A stretch of DNA of 61,870 nucleotides from Algibacter sp. (GTDB lineage: Bacteria; Bacteroidota; Bacteroidia; Flavobacteriales; Flavobacteriaceae). Positions 53,342 to 61,870 of the stretch are shown here, one piece after another. The stretch is taken from assembly GCF_029245835.1 (NCBI RefSeq), contig NZ_JAQWOO010000050.1, forward strand, positions 1 through 61,870, written 5' to 3'. The notes below the pieces were generated by a model, which saw nothing but the letters and a program-made list of their open reading frames with translations, did no database searches and was not told the DNA's origin. Each line of letters begins with the position of its first letter. The first letter of the stretch is position 1. Made by a program: the position numbers and the translations under genes.

Positions 53342-56258
53342 ACGCTATCATGTTAAATAATATTTTATCTGCAACAGGATCCTTTCCCAAATTCTCAACT
53401 ATTCTTAGTGTAGAGTATATCATTTCACCTTTATCAAAAGGTACTTCTAGTACATCTGCAGCCCACCATACGTCTCCTGTACCATTATAATGACGTCTCA
53501 TATCATCATTATTTGGATAGTGATCATAGCCCACTAACCCTGCAATATATGTTCCCTCAATTTTGAGCATAGAATTTACTGGGTGTACATTTTCGTAGGC
53601 TCCATGCATAATTAAATTGGTTGGTAAATCATTAAATATGGGATGTTCTGTAACGACATGCGATCTAGCTGCCCAACCTCCAAGGGTTGCCCAATCACCT
53701 TGAATTTCCGAATTAAATGGTAAGGCACTTTTTTCCACTTCTTTTAATTCGCGATCAAAACCTGGCACCATATTACCAATTACTTCTAAATTAATTGCAT
53801 ATCCACCAGATTTAACAAATGCAACAACGTTCCTAACTCTATTCTTGTATTGCTCATTATTTTTAAGAGCCTTACCTATAAAAACAGGAATATCCTTATC
53901 TATTTCATTATTGAAAGGAATAAAATCAATCTTATTAATTTTAAGAAATTTAGTTAGTGTCCCCTCAGGATCTACCACTGCAATCTTTGATTTTGGGATA
54001 GGCATTCTTTCCTTACTAAACACATCAAAAGATTGATTATTACTAACTATAATTTCTCCTGATTGGTTTTTAACTTCAACATGTACCGTATAGTTACCAT
54101 TTAAATTACTGGTGTTTAATTTAGTAGAGTACAGATTTGAAATACCATTTTTGTAAACTTTTTGTACGTTTTCATTGTAAACAACTTCTTTGTTTTCAGA
54201 AATTATTTTGATAGAAACACTGACATTCTCATCTGCTAATTCATTAACACCATGTATCTCAAGCTTTGTGCCTGTTTCAGCATAAACGTTACGAGGAAGA
54301 ATACGTATAGGAGTTGTTTGTTTTTGGTTGGCCTCCTGTGTCATACTATATACCAAGGTTTTTGGATTACGCCATAAGTCCAGTAAACCTGCGCCAAGAA
54401 CCCAGTCTCCTCCAACTAAGGCATGAACACAATATCCTTTAATAGTGTTATTAAGCCTTGTTGCTTCTATCATGCGCTTATTGGCAATACCATGCATTTT
54501 TTGTTGCTCTAAATAAAAATCTTCAACATTTGGATAAATTTTATCAAAGTCCAACTTTTTTAATGTTGCAATGGTACCTTCATGTATCGCTTTGTGATAT
54601 ATTGTTGGAGCAACAATAGGGTTACCTTTAGCTTCAAACTCCTTAATATTTTCTCCTAAATTTGGTGTACTTCCATAGCCTAATTCAGAAATATAAGTCA
54701 TCATTCCAGGTACAACATTTTTACCATAACTTTTAACCCCTTCTAAGCCAGATTTTACTAAATCTTCTTTTGTTTTTGCTGTGGCTAAGTAGCCATCAAA
54801 TTCTTTTTGGTCAATTTGTGAACCACTATAATGGTGGATGTCGTTAAATTTTGTGGGTGTTCGCTCAAAAGGTAAATAAATATTGGCGCCTTCACCCCAG
54901 CCACCAGACTCATCTAAAATCATCCGTGTAGGATCTAACTCCCGTGCTAAAACTGACATAGAATTAAGCATTTGCGCTAAAATGGGTCTATTTATTTCAT
55001 TAAACAATTCCCATTGTACAATACAGGTTCGATTACGATTGCTTAGGATGGTTTTACGTAATTCATTTTCAACCACAAAAGGTAAACGTGGTGATGAAAT
55101 AGGGCGGTGCATACATTCTACAACCAAACTACCCACAGTTAAAACACCCATTTCATCACATAAATCTAACCACATTGGTGGAGCTGGTTTACGCCAAGGA
55201 CGAATCATATTAAAACCAGCTTCTTTGGCTAGTCGTATTTCTTTTTTTGCCATTTCTTTGCTATCAGGATAGGCTAATCCCACAGGATATAGTCCTTCGA
55301 AAAAGGCAGCTTTTAAATAAAGTGGTTTCCCGTTTAAATAAAATTCATCATTTTTTACAGTGAATTCACGCATTCCAAATTTTGCTTCCCATTGGTCTGA
55401 AGTTTCGCCATTAATTTTTATACTCACATCTGCTTTGTACAAATAAGGATTTTCTGTATCCCAATAGATGGCATCTTTTATAGGAAGATCCCAAGTCATG
55501 TTATTTTTACCTGGTAACACCTCTATTGGCTCAACTTTTGAAGCTACTTCTTTTCCGTCTTCAGATAGTATATTTACAAGTACTTCAGCAGATTTTATAG
55601 TTGTTTTGGTGTTTTCAATTTCTATATTAAAGGTAGCCGTATTGGTATCTATTTTCGGCTCAATAAATACATCTTTTAATCCAACAGCGCCTTTGGCAAC
55701 GATAGAAACAGATTGCCAAATACCACCAGTAATAGCACCTCTCCACATAGGAACTTCTTGTCTGCCTAAACCATCAATGTATTTGTCGGTTAATATAATA
55801 GGACTTATAACCCGAACAATTAATGTGTTCTCTTCTCCTAGTTTAGCGAGTTTATCAACCCTAAAGTTAAAGGGGGTGTACCCGCCTTCGTGAAAACCTA
55901 CCACTTGATCATTCAGCCAAATTTCGGATTTGTAGTTGACGGCCTCAAAATGCAATTCAATGACTTTGTCTTTCCAGTTTGTTGGGATATTGAATTTTGT
56001 TCTGTAAATAGCAGCACCTTCGTAATCCTTTTCAGTTTGTTCCCAACAACTTGGCACTTGAATATTTTTACTGTTTGGATGTTGTTCAAATTTTTCATCT
56101 AAATACCATTTATTTTGTACTCCTTCATTGGCATCATCAAATATAATATCCCATGTCCCATTTAAGGATATTTCAAGGTTTTGATGAGATTGCGCAGAAC
56201 AATTTAGATTTAACATCAAAATCATTACAATTGTAAGTTGTTTACTTAAATATTTCAT
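53322..56258 (-). CDS. GH2 family exo-glycosidase (beta-galactosidase-like)
   Basis: This 978-residue secreted protein has a signal ending near NCSAQ. The GH2 modules run in order: sugar-binding jelly roll (about 30-200; GTWDIIFDD, VPSCWEQ, AIYRTKF), Ig domain (about 205-310), and TIM barrel (about 310-640). The acid/base is Glu421 (WELFNEIN) and the nucleophile probably Glu525 (YISELGYG). C-terminal domains include a glutamine-amidotransferase-like segment with GDWATLGGWAARSHV and GDVWWAAD. GH2 enzymes of agar and carrageenan loci remove beta-linked galactose; glucuronidase activity is possible. It leads the minus-strand GH2/GH78/GH16 cluster and is divergent from the second SusC. Confidence 0.85.
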   Translation of the reverse strand: MKYLSKQLTIVMILMLNLNCSAQSHQNLEISLNGTWDIIFDDANEGVQNKWYLDEKFEQHPNSKNIQVPSCWEQTEKDYEGAAIYRTKFNIPTNWKDKVIELHFEAVNYKSEIWLNDQVVGFHEGGYTPFNFRVDKLAKLGEENTLIVRVISPIILTDKYIDGLGRQEVPMWRGAITGGIWQSVSIVAKGAVGLKDVFIEPKIDTNTATFNIEIENTKTTIKSAEVLVNILSEDGKEVASKVEPIEVLPGKNNMTWDLPIKDAIYWDTENPYLYKADVSIKINGETSDQWEAKFGMREFTVKNDEFYLNGKPLYLKAAFFEGLYPVGLAYPDSKEMAKKEIRLAKEAGFNMIRPWRKPAPPMWLDLCDEMGVLTVGSLVVECMHRPISSPRLPFVVENELRKTILSNRNRTCIVQWELFNEINRPILAQMLNSMSVLARELDPTRMILDESGGWGEGANIYLPFERTPTKFNDIHHYSGSQIDQKEFDGYLATAKTKEDLVKSGLEGVKSYGKNVVPGMMTYISELGYGSTPNLGENIKEFEAKGNPIVAPTIYHKAIHEGTIATLKKLDFDKIYPNVEDFYLEQQKMHGIANKRMIEATRLNNTIKGYCVHALVGGDWVLGAGLLDLWRNPKTLVYSMTQEANQKQTTPIRILPRNVYAETGTKLEIHGVNELADENVSVSIKIISENKEVVYNENVQKVYKNGISNLYSTKLNTSNLNGNYTVHVEVKNQSGEIIVSNNQSFDVFSKERMPIPKSKIAVVDPEGTLTKFLKINKIDFIPFNNEIDKDIPVFIGKALKNNEQYKNRVRNVVAFVKSGGYAINLEVIGNMVPGFDRELKEVEKSALPFNSEIQGDWATLGGWAARSHVVTEHPIFNDLPTNLIMHGAYENVHPVNSMLKIEGTYIAGLVGYDHYPNNDDMRRHYNGTGDVWWAADVLEVPFDKGEMIYSTLRIVENLGKDPVADKILFNMIAYASSKE

Positions 56259-56597
56259 TATTAGTTTCTTTTAGTAAATAAGTTAGTTGTTTTTTTGAAA
56301 ATATCTTTTTCGAATAGTGCTTAAAAATTGAATAAAACAAATATTATAAAGATACATAGAATTATTGTTGCAGATTCTATCATCTACAAATCAGAATTTA
56401 CCATTTCATGTTTTAAGTTAAATTATAATTGATAATTTTTGAGCAGTTCTTGGTAATTTGAAGCTAATCAAAAAAGGATAACCTCCATAATTTTACACAA
56501 AATATGAACTTGCAGTTATAACTAGGCCCTTCTATTAAGGCATTTACACTTTTGAAGCTTGGGGTTATAATTGATTAAACTAAATTAAAACTAAATT
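56259..56597. promoter_or_regulatory. Divergent control region between the GH2 cluster and the second SusC gene
   Basis: This AT-rich region of about 340 bases must drive both the GH2 cluster (minus) and the second SusCD pair (plus). A TAATTTTTG at 56433-56441 is one base longer than the TAnnTTTG consensus. No repeat matching the phased AATCAATG elements of the first SusC gene was found, which suggests the two SusCD pairs are controlled differently. Confidence 0.35.
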
Positions 56598-59500
56598 ATG
56601 AAAAATTCATTTTCAGAAAAATCAAAAAAGATTTTGATGCTCACAGTCCTATTAGCCTTTTTTGGGTTTTTAGAATTGCATGCACAACAAAAAAGTATAA
56701 CAGGTACAGTAACAGGTAGCGGTATGCCGCTTCCAGGAGTAAGTATTACTATAAAAGGTAAGCAAGTTGGAGCTGTAACTGATTTTGATGGAATCTATAA
56801 ACTAGAGGTCTCAGAAAACGATATTTTAGTATTTACTTACTTGGGATACAAAAATCAAGAGATTGTTGTTAAAGGCAAAATAAAAATCAATGTATCCATG
56901 ATTGAAGATGTTTCTAAATTAGACGAAGTGGTCGTAATTGGATACGGCTCTGTTAAAAGAAAAGACTTAACAGGTTCGGTATCAACCATTAAATCAGAAG
57001 AAATAGACAAGATTAAAACCACATCGTTTGAAGGCTCATTAGCGTCCAGAATTTCAGGTGTACAAGTTGTAAGTTCTGAAGGTGGTCCAGATGCAGCTTT
57101 TAAAATAAGGGTAAGAGGAGGAACCTCAATTAATGCTAGTAATGATCCTTTATACGTTGTGGATGGGTTTCCAATTTCTGGAGGTGGCGTTTCGTCTTCA
57201 ACTGGTTTAGGAAATAGCTCAGTTAGTCCTTTAGCAACTTTAGACCCGAGTAATATTGAATCTATTGATATTTTAAAGGATGCCTCCGCGACAGCTATTT
57301 ATGGATCTAGAGGTGCAAATGGTGTTGTTATTATTACCACTAAAAAAGGGAGGCCCGGCGTTGCCAATTTGAATTTGGAAACCTTCACGGGGTTTTCAAC
57401 TTTATCAAGTAGGCTAGATGTTCTTACTACACAAGAATTTATAAATTTTAGAAATGATTTCCAACCTTGGTCTCCGGGTCTAACGGATCAAAAAAAATAC
57501 TTAGCAGAAACGTTTAGAGTTGATGATGGCACGGGGACTTATGTTCCAATTACAGCAGATTACCCTGGACTGATAGTTGATGATTGGCTTGAGAATATAA
57601 CCCGCACAGCTATTGAAAAAAATTATAGACTTTCGATTAATGGTGGTAATGATAAAACCAGATACTCATCTTCCATATCTTATTTAGATAGGGAAGGAAT
57701 TATTAAGACTTCTGGAATTGAGCGTTATTCTCTTAATCTTAACATCTCCCAAAAGGTAAGTGATAGAATAAACACAGGGATAAATGTAAATGGAGGATAC
57801 ACCTTAAGGTCTGGTGTTGTAACGGCTGCAACAAATAATAATCAAGGACGTTCAGGCGTTGTTACAAGTGCGGCGCTTTTTGGACCTGTACAGCCTATTA
57901 GACATCTTGAAAATGCAGACACAGAAGCAGCACTTGGAATCATTTTTGACGAGGAGGGCCGAATGATAGCCAACCAAAATGGAGATATTGCCAATCCAGT
58001 AGTGCTTTTAGAAGAAAATAAAAATTCGGCGGTTGTTTTTCAAGGCGGATTTAATACGTTTCTTGAGTATAAAATAGCAGATGGTTTGAAATTTAAAAGT
58101 TCTATTAGAGGGTATGTATACGAATCTAAAACCAAGGCTTATTTCTCAGAAAGAGTGGGCTGGACTCAAGCAGTTGGAGGACGCGCTATCACTAGTTTTG
58201 GAAACAGCCGAAGTATTGTAACCGAACAAAATTTGAGTTTTGTTAAAAAGTATGGAAATCATAGTATTAACGCTATTTTAGTTGCTGAAAAACAGCAAAA
58301 TAAGAATGAATTCTTACAAACTAATTCTACTGGATTTGAATTGCCTGGTTTAAATTTGGATGCTCTACAAAGTGCCCTAAATACAGAGCCTACAACATCT
58401 AACGAAAACACGTCTTCAATTGAATCGTATCTTGCTAGAGTGCAGTATGACGCCTTTAACAAGTATTTAATAACCGCAAGTGCACGTTATGATGGATCAT
58501 CCAGATTTGCAGAAGGCAATAAATGGGGGTTTTTTCCTTCCATCGGTGTGGCTTGGAGAATTTCAAACGAAAACTTTCTAAAAGGCAGCTCCTTTTTGTC
58601 TGATGCAAAAATTAGAGCCAGTTACGGTGAAACTGGTAACACAGAAATAGGCTCTTATCGGTCTTTAGCAAGGGCAGGTTTTTCTAGTTATATATTTAAC
58701 GGATCTTCATTGACCACCGGTGGTTCTATTGACCGTTTGCCAAATCCAGATTTAACCTGGGAAACTACTACACAATCAGATGTAGGATTGTCTTTAGGCT
58801 TTTTTGATAATAGAATTAGTATTGAGGCCGATTATTATAATAAGGAAACGAGTGACCTATTATTAGAAGTTCCACTACCAGCTACATCAGGTTTTACAAC
58901 CGCATTCCAAAACCTAGGCGTTGTAAGCAATGAAGGTTACGAATTGGCAATAGACGCAAAAATCATAGAGAATAAAGATTTTAAATGGAGTGCTAATTTT
59001 AATATCAGTTTTAATGAAAACAAAGTATTGGATTTAGGCGAGGCAGATGAATTTTTTGTAACCGCCATAGGAGATAACCAAATACAGGGTGACTATGTTG
59101 TGCGCGTTGGTGAGTCTTTAGGCTCCATTTATGGCTTGCAGGATGATGGTGTTTATACCTTTAGCGATTTTGTTGAGTTTGATGGATTAACTGACGCTGA
59201 GGCGGCAGAACTTTTGTATTCAAACGTAACGGAGAATGAAAATTGGTATTCCATTAATATCTATAATTTAAAAGATGGCGTAGTAAAAAACTCAACTGTT
59301 GCCGATGGTGCTTATAGACCAGGAATGACCAAGTTCAAAGATGAAAACAATGATGGTGTGATCAATGATCTCGACAGAAAGATTATTGGTAATACACAAC
59401 CAAAACATTTTGGTGGTTTTTCAAGTAACTTCAGATATAAAGCTTTTGATTTATCATTTCAAACTGCTTGGACTTATGGAAATGATATATATAATAAAAA

Positions 59501-59903
59501 CATAAAAAAGGGTTCAAGTACGGCCCAGCCTTGGTCGAATAAATTGGCTATTATTAATCAGCGTTGGTCCCCTGAAACACCAAATAACACCTTAACATCT
59601 TTTAATACGGGAGCGAGTGGTAATATCAATTCCGCGGCATATTCAAGATACATTGAAGATGGGTCTTTTTTTAGATTAGCCAATATTACTGCTGGATTTC
59701 AATTACCCAAAAAAACATCTCAATCTCTGGGTCTTAAATCATTACGTTTTTATGGCTCAATAGACAATGTTTTTGTTTTAACCAGTTATAGCGGATGGGA
59801 TCCTGATGTAAGTGTTGGGAATAATCAATTAACACCAGGACTTGATGTTGATTCATATCCTCGGTCTAGAACCTTTAGAATAGGGGTAAATGCCAACTTT
59901 TAA
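56598..59903 (+). CDS. SusC-like TonB-dependent outer-membrane transporter, second copy
   Basis: This 1101-residue protein has a signal peptide (about 1-29, LHAQ) and a CarboxypepD_reg domain (about 33-108; ITGTVTGSGMPLPGVSITIK, VTDFDGIYKL). A TonB-box-like LDEVVVIGYG follows, then the plug (about 120-240, IYGSRGANGVVIITTKKG) and the barrel ending IGVNANF. It is clearly a different lineage from the SusC at 404, about 90 residues longer and only moderately similar. The two pairs therefore probably import different fragments of the same polysaccharide or a different fraction of it. SusD follows after 20 bases. Confidence 0.95.
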   Translation: MKNSFSEKSKKILMLTVLLAFFGFLELHAQQKSITGTVTGSGMPLPGVSITIKGKQVGAVTDFDGIYKLEVSENDILVFTYLGYKNQEIVVKGKIKINVSMIEDVSKLDEVVVIGYGSVKRKDLTGSVSTIKSEEIDKIKTTSFEGSLASRISGVQVVSSEGGPDAAFKIRVRGGTSINASNDPLYVVDGFPISGGGVSSSTGLGNSSVSPLATLDPSNIESIDILKDASATAIYGSRGANGVVIITTKKGRPGVANLNLETFTGFSTLSSRLDVLTTQEFINFRNDFQPWSPGLTDQKKYLAETFRVDDGTGTYVPITADYPGLIVDDWLENITRTAIEKNYRLSINGGNDKTRYSSSISYLDREGIIKTSGIERYSLNLNISQKVSDRINTGINVNGGYTLRSGVVTAATNNNQGRSGVVTSAALFGPVQPIRHLENADTEAALGIIFDEEGRMIANQNGDIANPVVLLEENKNSAVVFQGGFNTFLEYKIADGLKFKSSIRGYVYESKTKAYFSERVGWTQAVGGRAITSFGNSRSIVTEQNLSFVKKYGNHSINAILVAEKQQNKNEFLQTNSTGFELPGLNLDALQSALNTEPTTSNENTSSIESYLARVQYDAFNKYLITASARYDGSSRFAEGNKWGFFPSIGVAWRISNENFLKGSSFLSDAKIRASYGETGNTEIGSYRSLARAGFSSYIFNGSSLTTGGSIDRLPNPDLTWETTTQSDVGLSLGFFDNRISIEADYYNKETSDLLLEVPLPATSGFTTAFQNLGVVSNEGYELAIDAKIIENKDFKWSANFNISFNENKVLDLGEADEFFVTAIGDNQIQGDYVVRVGESLGSIYGLQDDGVYTFSDFVEFDGLTDAEAAELLYSNVTENENWYSINIYNLKDGVVKNSTVADGAYRPGMTKFKDENNDGVINDLDRKIIGNTQPKHFGGFSSNFRYKAFDLSFQTAWTYGNDIYNKNIKKGSSTAQPWSNKLAIINQRWSPETPNNTLTSFNTGASGNINSAAYSRYIEDGSFFRLANITAGFQLPKKTSQSLGLKSLRFYGSIDNVFVLTSYSGWDPDVSVGNNQLTPGLDVDSYPRSRTFRIGVNANF

Positions 59904-59923
59904 CTAAATAAAAATTAATTAAC

Positions 59924-61561
59924 ATGAAAAAAAGAATTAAAAATTTAATGACATTATTCAGCATCTGTGCATTATTTTGTGTGCTTGGATGTAGTGAAAA
60001 TTTTCTTGAAGAGAATCCAACGGGCTTTGTAGACCCAGCAGCATTAGTGGTTGATAAACAAGGGGCTGAGAAGTATGTGGTCGGGGCCTACAACACTGTG
60101 CGAGTTATAGCACCATCTTTTACCGGATGGGCAAGTGCTTGGGGTACTTTCGCAACAGACGAAATTGTGATGCCTGCTTGGGGAGGTGATACTAAAGAGA
60201 TTTACCTTCATACATTATCTCCTTCCAACGCTACTATTCGTAGTATCTGGGAAGACTTCTATGTATCTATTAATCAGGTTAATAGTGTGGTTGATAGAGT
60301 TTCGGCTATGACCGTAGATCAAATTGATATTGAATCAAGAGATAAATTAGTAGGAGAGGCACGTTATTTAAGAGCCATGCTATATTTTTCTTTAGTAAGC
60401 TCTTTTGAAAATATTCCATTAATTAAAAATGAAACTACTAGTATACAAAACTTAGAAGTGTCTCAAGATCCTACAAAGGATGTTTATGACTTTATTGTTG
60501 CAGACTTACTTTTTTCTGAAAATGTTTTAGATGCCGTACAAGGTTCAGGAAGAGCTACTAAAGGATCTGCTCAGGCTTTATTAGGCAAAGTTTACTTGCA
60601 AATGACAGGATTTCCCTTAAATGAAACAGATAAATATGCACTTGCAGAAGTTAAACTAAAAGCAGTTATGGATAGTGGGGTTTATGATTTATTAGATTTT
60701 TATCCAGACGTTTTCAGTTTAGATCATGAGCAAAGCAACGAGATGGTTTTTGCTGTTGGGTTTGATGGTCCTGGACTTAACCAAGGTGGAACCCTTGGAA
60801 CTTTTTATGGACCTAATGGACAAGTACAAAATGGTGGACAAGCAGGAAATAATTGGTTCGTCAATTGGGAGCTGGCCGGTAATTCACAAGATTTACCAGA
60901 AGGATCTGGAACTTGGGGAGAAAGAAACAACTATAAGTTTGCTCAAGGCTATCAAGAAAATGATATTAGATGTAGAAATAATATCGCGAAGCATAATGTT
61001 AACTGGGGACCATGGCAACCAGAGGATGGCATGTATAACCCAGAGGCAAGGAATACTGTTGCAGGTTGGTTTAGACCTAATTGGAAGCCATGGAAGTGGC
61101 ATAACGTAAGACCTAGTAATTGGGGCACCGATACGCCATATGATTATCCTTATATAAGATATGCAGATGTTTTATTGATGTACTCTGAAGCTTTGAATGG
61201 ACAAGACAAACTAACTCAGGCTGATATTGATTTGACTGTAAATAGATTACGTGCAAGAGCACGTGTTTTTCCAACAGAAGTTCAACCAGATACCATAGCC
61301 CCAGATATGGTTTTAAGTGGAAATCAAGATAATGCCGATGAAATATTAAGCGAACGCCGTAAAGAGTTGTGTTTTGAAGGATGGAGACGTAATGATTTAA
61401 TCCGTTTTGGAAGGTATCAGGAAGCCATTAAAGTTACCCAACCCTCATGGTCAAATTCAGGTAATCCTCAAACACAATATTCAGATTTTGAAATTAGATG
61501 GCCAATTCCAACTTCTGAACTACAAATTAATCCTAAATTAGTTCCTGCCGTAGGCTATTAA
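59924..61561 (+). CDS. SusD/RagB-like surface glycan-binding lipoprotein, second copy
   Basis: This 545-residue protein has a lipobox VLGC (Cys23) followed by SENFLEENPTG, typical of SusD N-termini. RagB/SusD features are GEARYLRAMLYFSLVSSFENIP in the helical part, YPYIRYADVLLMYSEALNG, and the C-terminal RRKELCFEGWRRNDLIRFGRY. It also has an aromatic-rich segment at about 360-405 (NVNWGPWQPEDG, GWFRPNWKPWKWHNVRPSNW) that could form the glycan-binding surface. It is the partner of the SusC directly upstream. A terminator lies 19 bases after the stop. Confidence 0.95.
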   Translation: MKKRIKNLMTLFSICALFCVLGCSENFLEENPTGFVDPAALVVDKQGAEKYVVGAYNTVRVIAPSFTGWASAWGTFATDEIVMPAWGGDTKEIYLHTLSPSNATIRSIWEDFYVSINQVNSVVDRVSAMTVDQIDIESRDKLVGEARYLRAMLYFSLVSSFENIPLIKNETTSIQNLEVSQDPTKDVYDFIVADLLFSENVLDAVQGSGRATKGSAQALLGKVYLQMTGFPLNETDKYALAEVKLKAVMDSGVYDLLDFYPDVFSLDHEQSNEMVFAVGFDGPGLNQGGTLGTFYGPNGQVQNGGQAGNNWFVNWELAGNSQDLPEGSGTWGERNNYKFAQGYQENDIRCRNNIAKHNVNWGPWQPEDGMYNPEARNTVAGWFRPNWKPWKWHNVRPSNWGTDTPYDYPYIRYADVLLMYSEALNGQDKLTQADIDLTVNRLRARARVFPTEVQPDTIAPDMVLSGNQDNADEILSERRKELCFEGWRRNDLIRFGRYQEAIKVTQPSWSNSGNPQTQYSDFEIRWPIPTSELQINPKLVPAVGY

Positions 61562-61580
61562 ATAATTTGTAATTAGTAAA

Positions 61581-61624
61581 AAAACCAAGTTTAGTATTAA
61601 CAAATTAATACTAAACCTGGTTTT
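61581..61624 (+). terminator. Rho-independent terminator after the second SusCD pair
   Basis: A 19-base stem (AAAACCAAGTTTAGTATTA against TAATACTAAACCTGGTTTT, one mismatch) closes on a 6-base loop and ends in Ts. Confidence 0.75.
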
Positions 61625-61734
61625 GCATAATTAGAGGATGTTACGATCATAATATAAATAGATATTCTAGTTAATTTTATTTTTTAAAAAAAATGAAATT
61701 TTAGAATTGAACTCAACTCTATATAATTCACAAA

Positions 61735-61771
61735 AGAGGTCGTCTAAAAACAATTTAGGCGATCTTTTTAT
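61735..61771 (+). terminator. Second downstream hairpin terminator
   Basis: GAGGTCGTCTAAA pairs with TTTAGGCGATCTT using two G-U pairs, followed by TTTT and a T-rich stretch. It could be a back-up terminator or the end of a small RNA lying between the two hairpins. Confidence 0.55.
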
Positions 61772-61870
61772 TTTTGGTCATTTAGGTTTTATTTTGACGC
61801 TCTTTGTTTTAATAGTAAATAATAATGTTGTTAAAATAGAGCAAAGCGATTTCTATATCGCCAAACTCAC

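Larger units (their letters stand above)
61562..61870. other. Window end: two terminators and no recognised gene
   Basis: The last ~300 bases contain the terminator of the second SusCD pair and a second hairpin at 61735-61771. No ORF with coding character was found before the window ends, and any next gene lies beyond it. Confidence 0.5.

Noticed and set aside
1-61870. An ulvan utilization locus, suggested by GH78, GH2 and S1_7-type genes
   Set aside because: No PL24, PL25, PL28 or PL40 lyase and no GH105 was recognised, while two GH50 enzymes and a GH16 point to a galactan.
1-61870. CRISPR arrays, tRNA or rRNA genes, intact insertion sequences
   Set aside because: No regularly spaced repeats, cloverleaf-like genes, rRNA segments or transposase ORFs were seen on either strand.

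Overview
This window is AT-rich DNA from a marine member of the Bacteroidetes, almost certainly a Flavobacteriaceae species. The evidence is two SusC/SusD pairs, many SPI or SPII signal peptides, C-terminal type IX secretion (T9SS) tails of the 'YPNP...GxYxLKxxxxxG...KxIKK' type, and TAnnTTTG-like promoter boxes. Essentially the whole window is one large polysaccharide utilization locus (PUL) for a sulfated polysaccharide, bounded by a SusCD pair at each end. No tRNA, rRNA, CRISPR array or intact insertion sequence was seen.

Layout. (1) 404-8511: SusC, SusD and a large FG-GAP/ASPIC-UnbV lipoprotein. (2) 8512-11219: two small secreted carbohydrate-binding-like proteins amid decayed DNA, including a clear pseudogene copy of the first. 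(3) 11810-16683: a cytoplasmic sugar operon on the + strand: Dabb protein, enolase-superfamily enzyme, aldehyde dehydrogenase, HpcH/HpaI aldolase, RhaT-type permease. (4) 30865-16835, minus strand: beta-helix protein, S1_7-type sulfatase, esterase, S1_19-type sulfatase, two GH50 enzymes, S1_7-type sulfatase, GntP-type permease, AraC regulator. (5) 31583-43074: an orphan T9SS protein, a beta-helix T9SS protein on the minus strand, an S1_15-type sulfatase, a carboxypeptidase-regulatory-domain protein, and a 1404-residue beta-helix/cadherin/sulfatase/T9SS fusion. (6) 56258-43656, minus strand: GH2, GH78-like, GH16, beta-helix lipoprotein, sialate O-acetylesterase-like protein, InlB-repeat beta-helix lipoprotein. 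(7) 56598-61561: second SusC/SusD pair, then terminators.

How it may work (inference). GH16 and GH50 enzymes with five sulfatase domains point to a sulfated red-algal galactan (agar/porphyran or a carrageenan/furcellaran type). Secreted and surface enzymes would cut and desulfate it, and two SusCD complexes would import the pieces. GH2, GH50 and GH78-like enzymes would finish depolymerisation. The aldehyde dehydrogenase, enolase-family enzyme and HpaI-type aldolase form a plausible 3,6-anhydrogalactose route to pyruvate and glyceraldehyde; a non-phosphorylative rhamnose route is the main alternative. No GH117, GH127, GH129, GH82, GH86 or polysaccharide lyase was recognised. In their place the locus carries four paralogous right-handed beta-helix proteins sharing an identically spaced D-x4-H-x-D-x21-E signature. 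These are the best candidates for an undescribed enzyme activity here.
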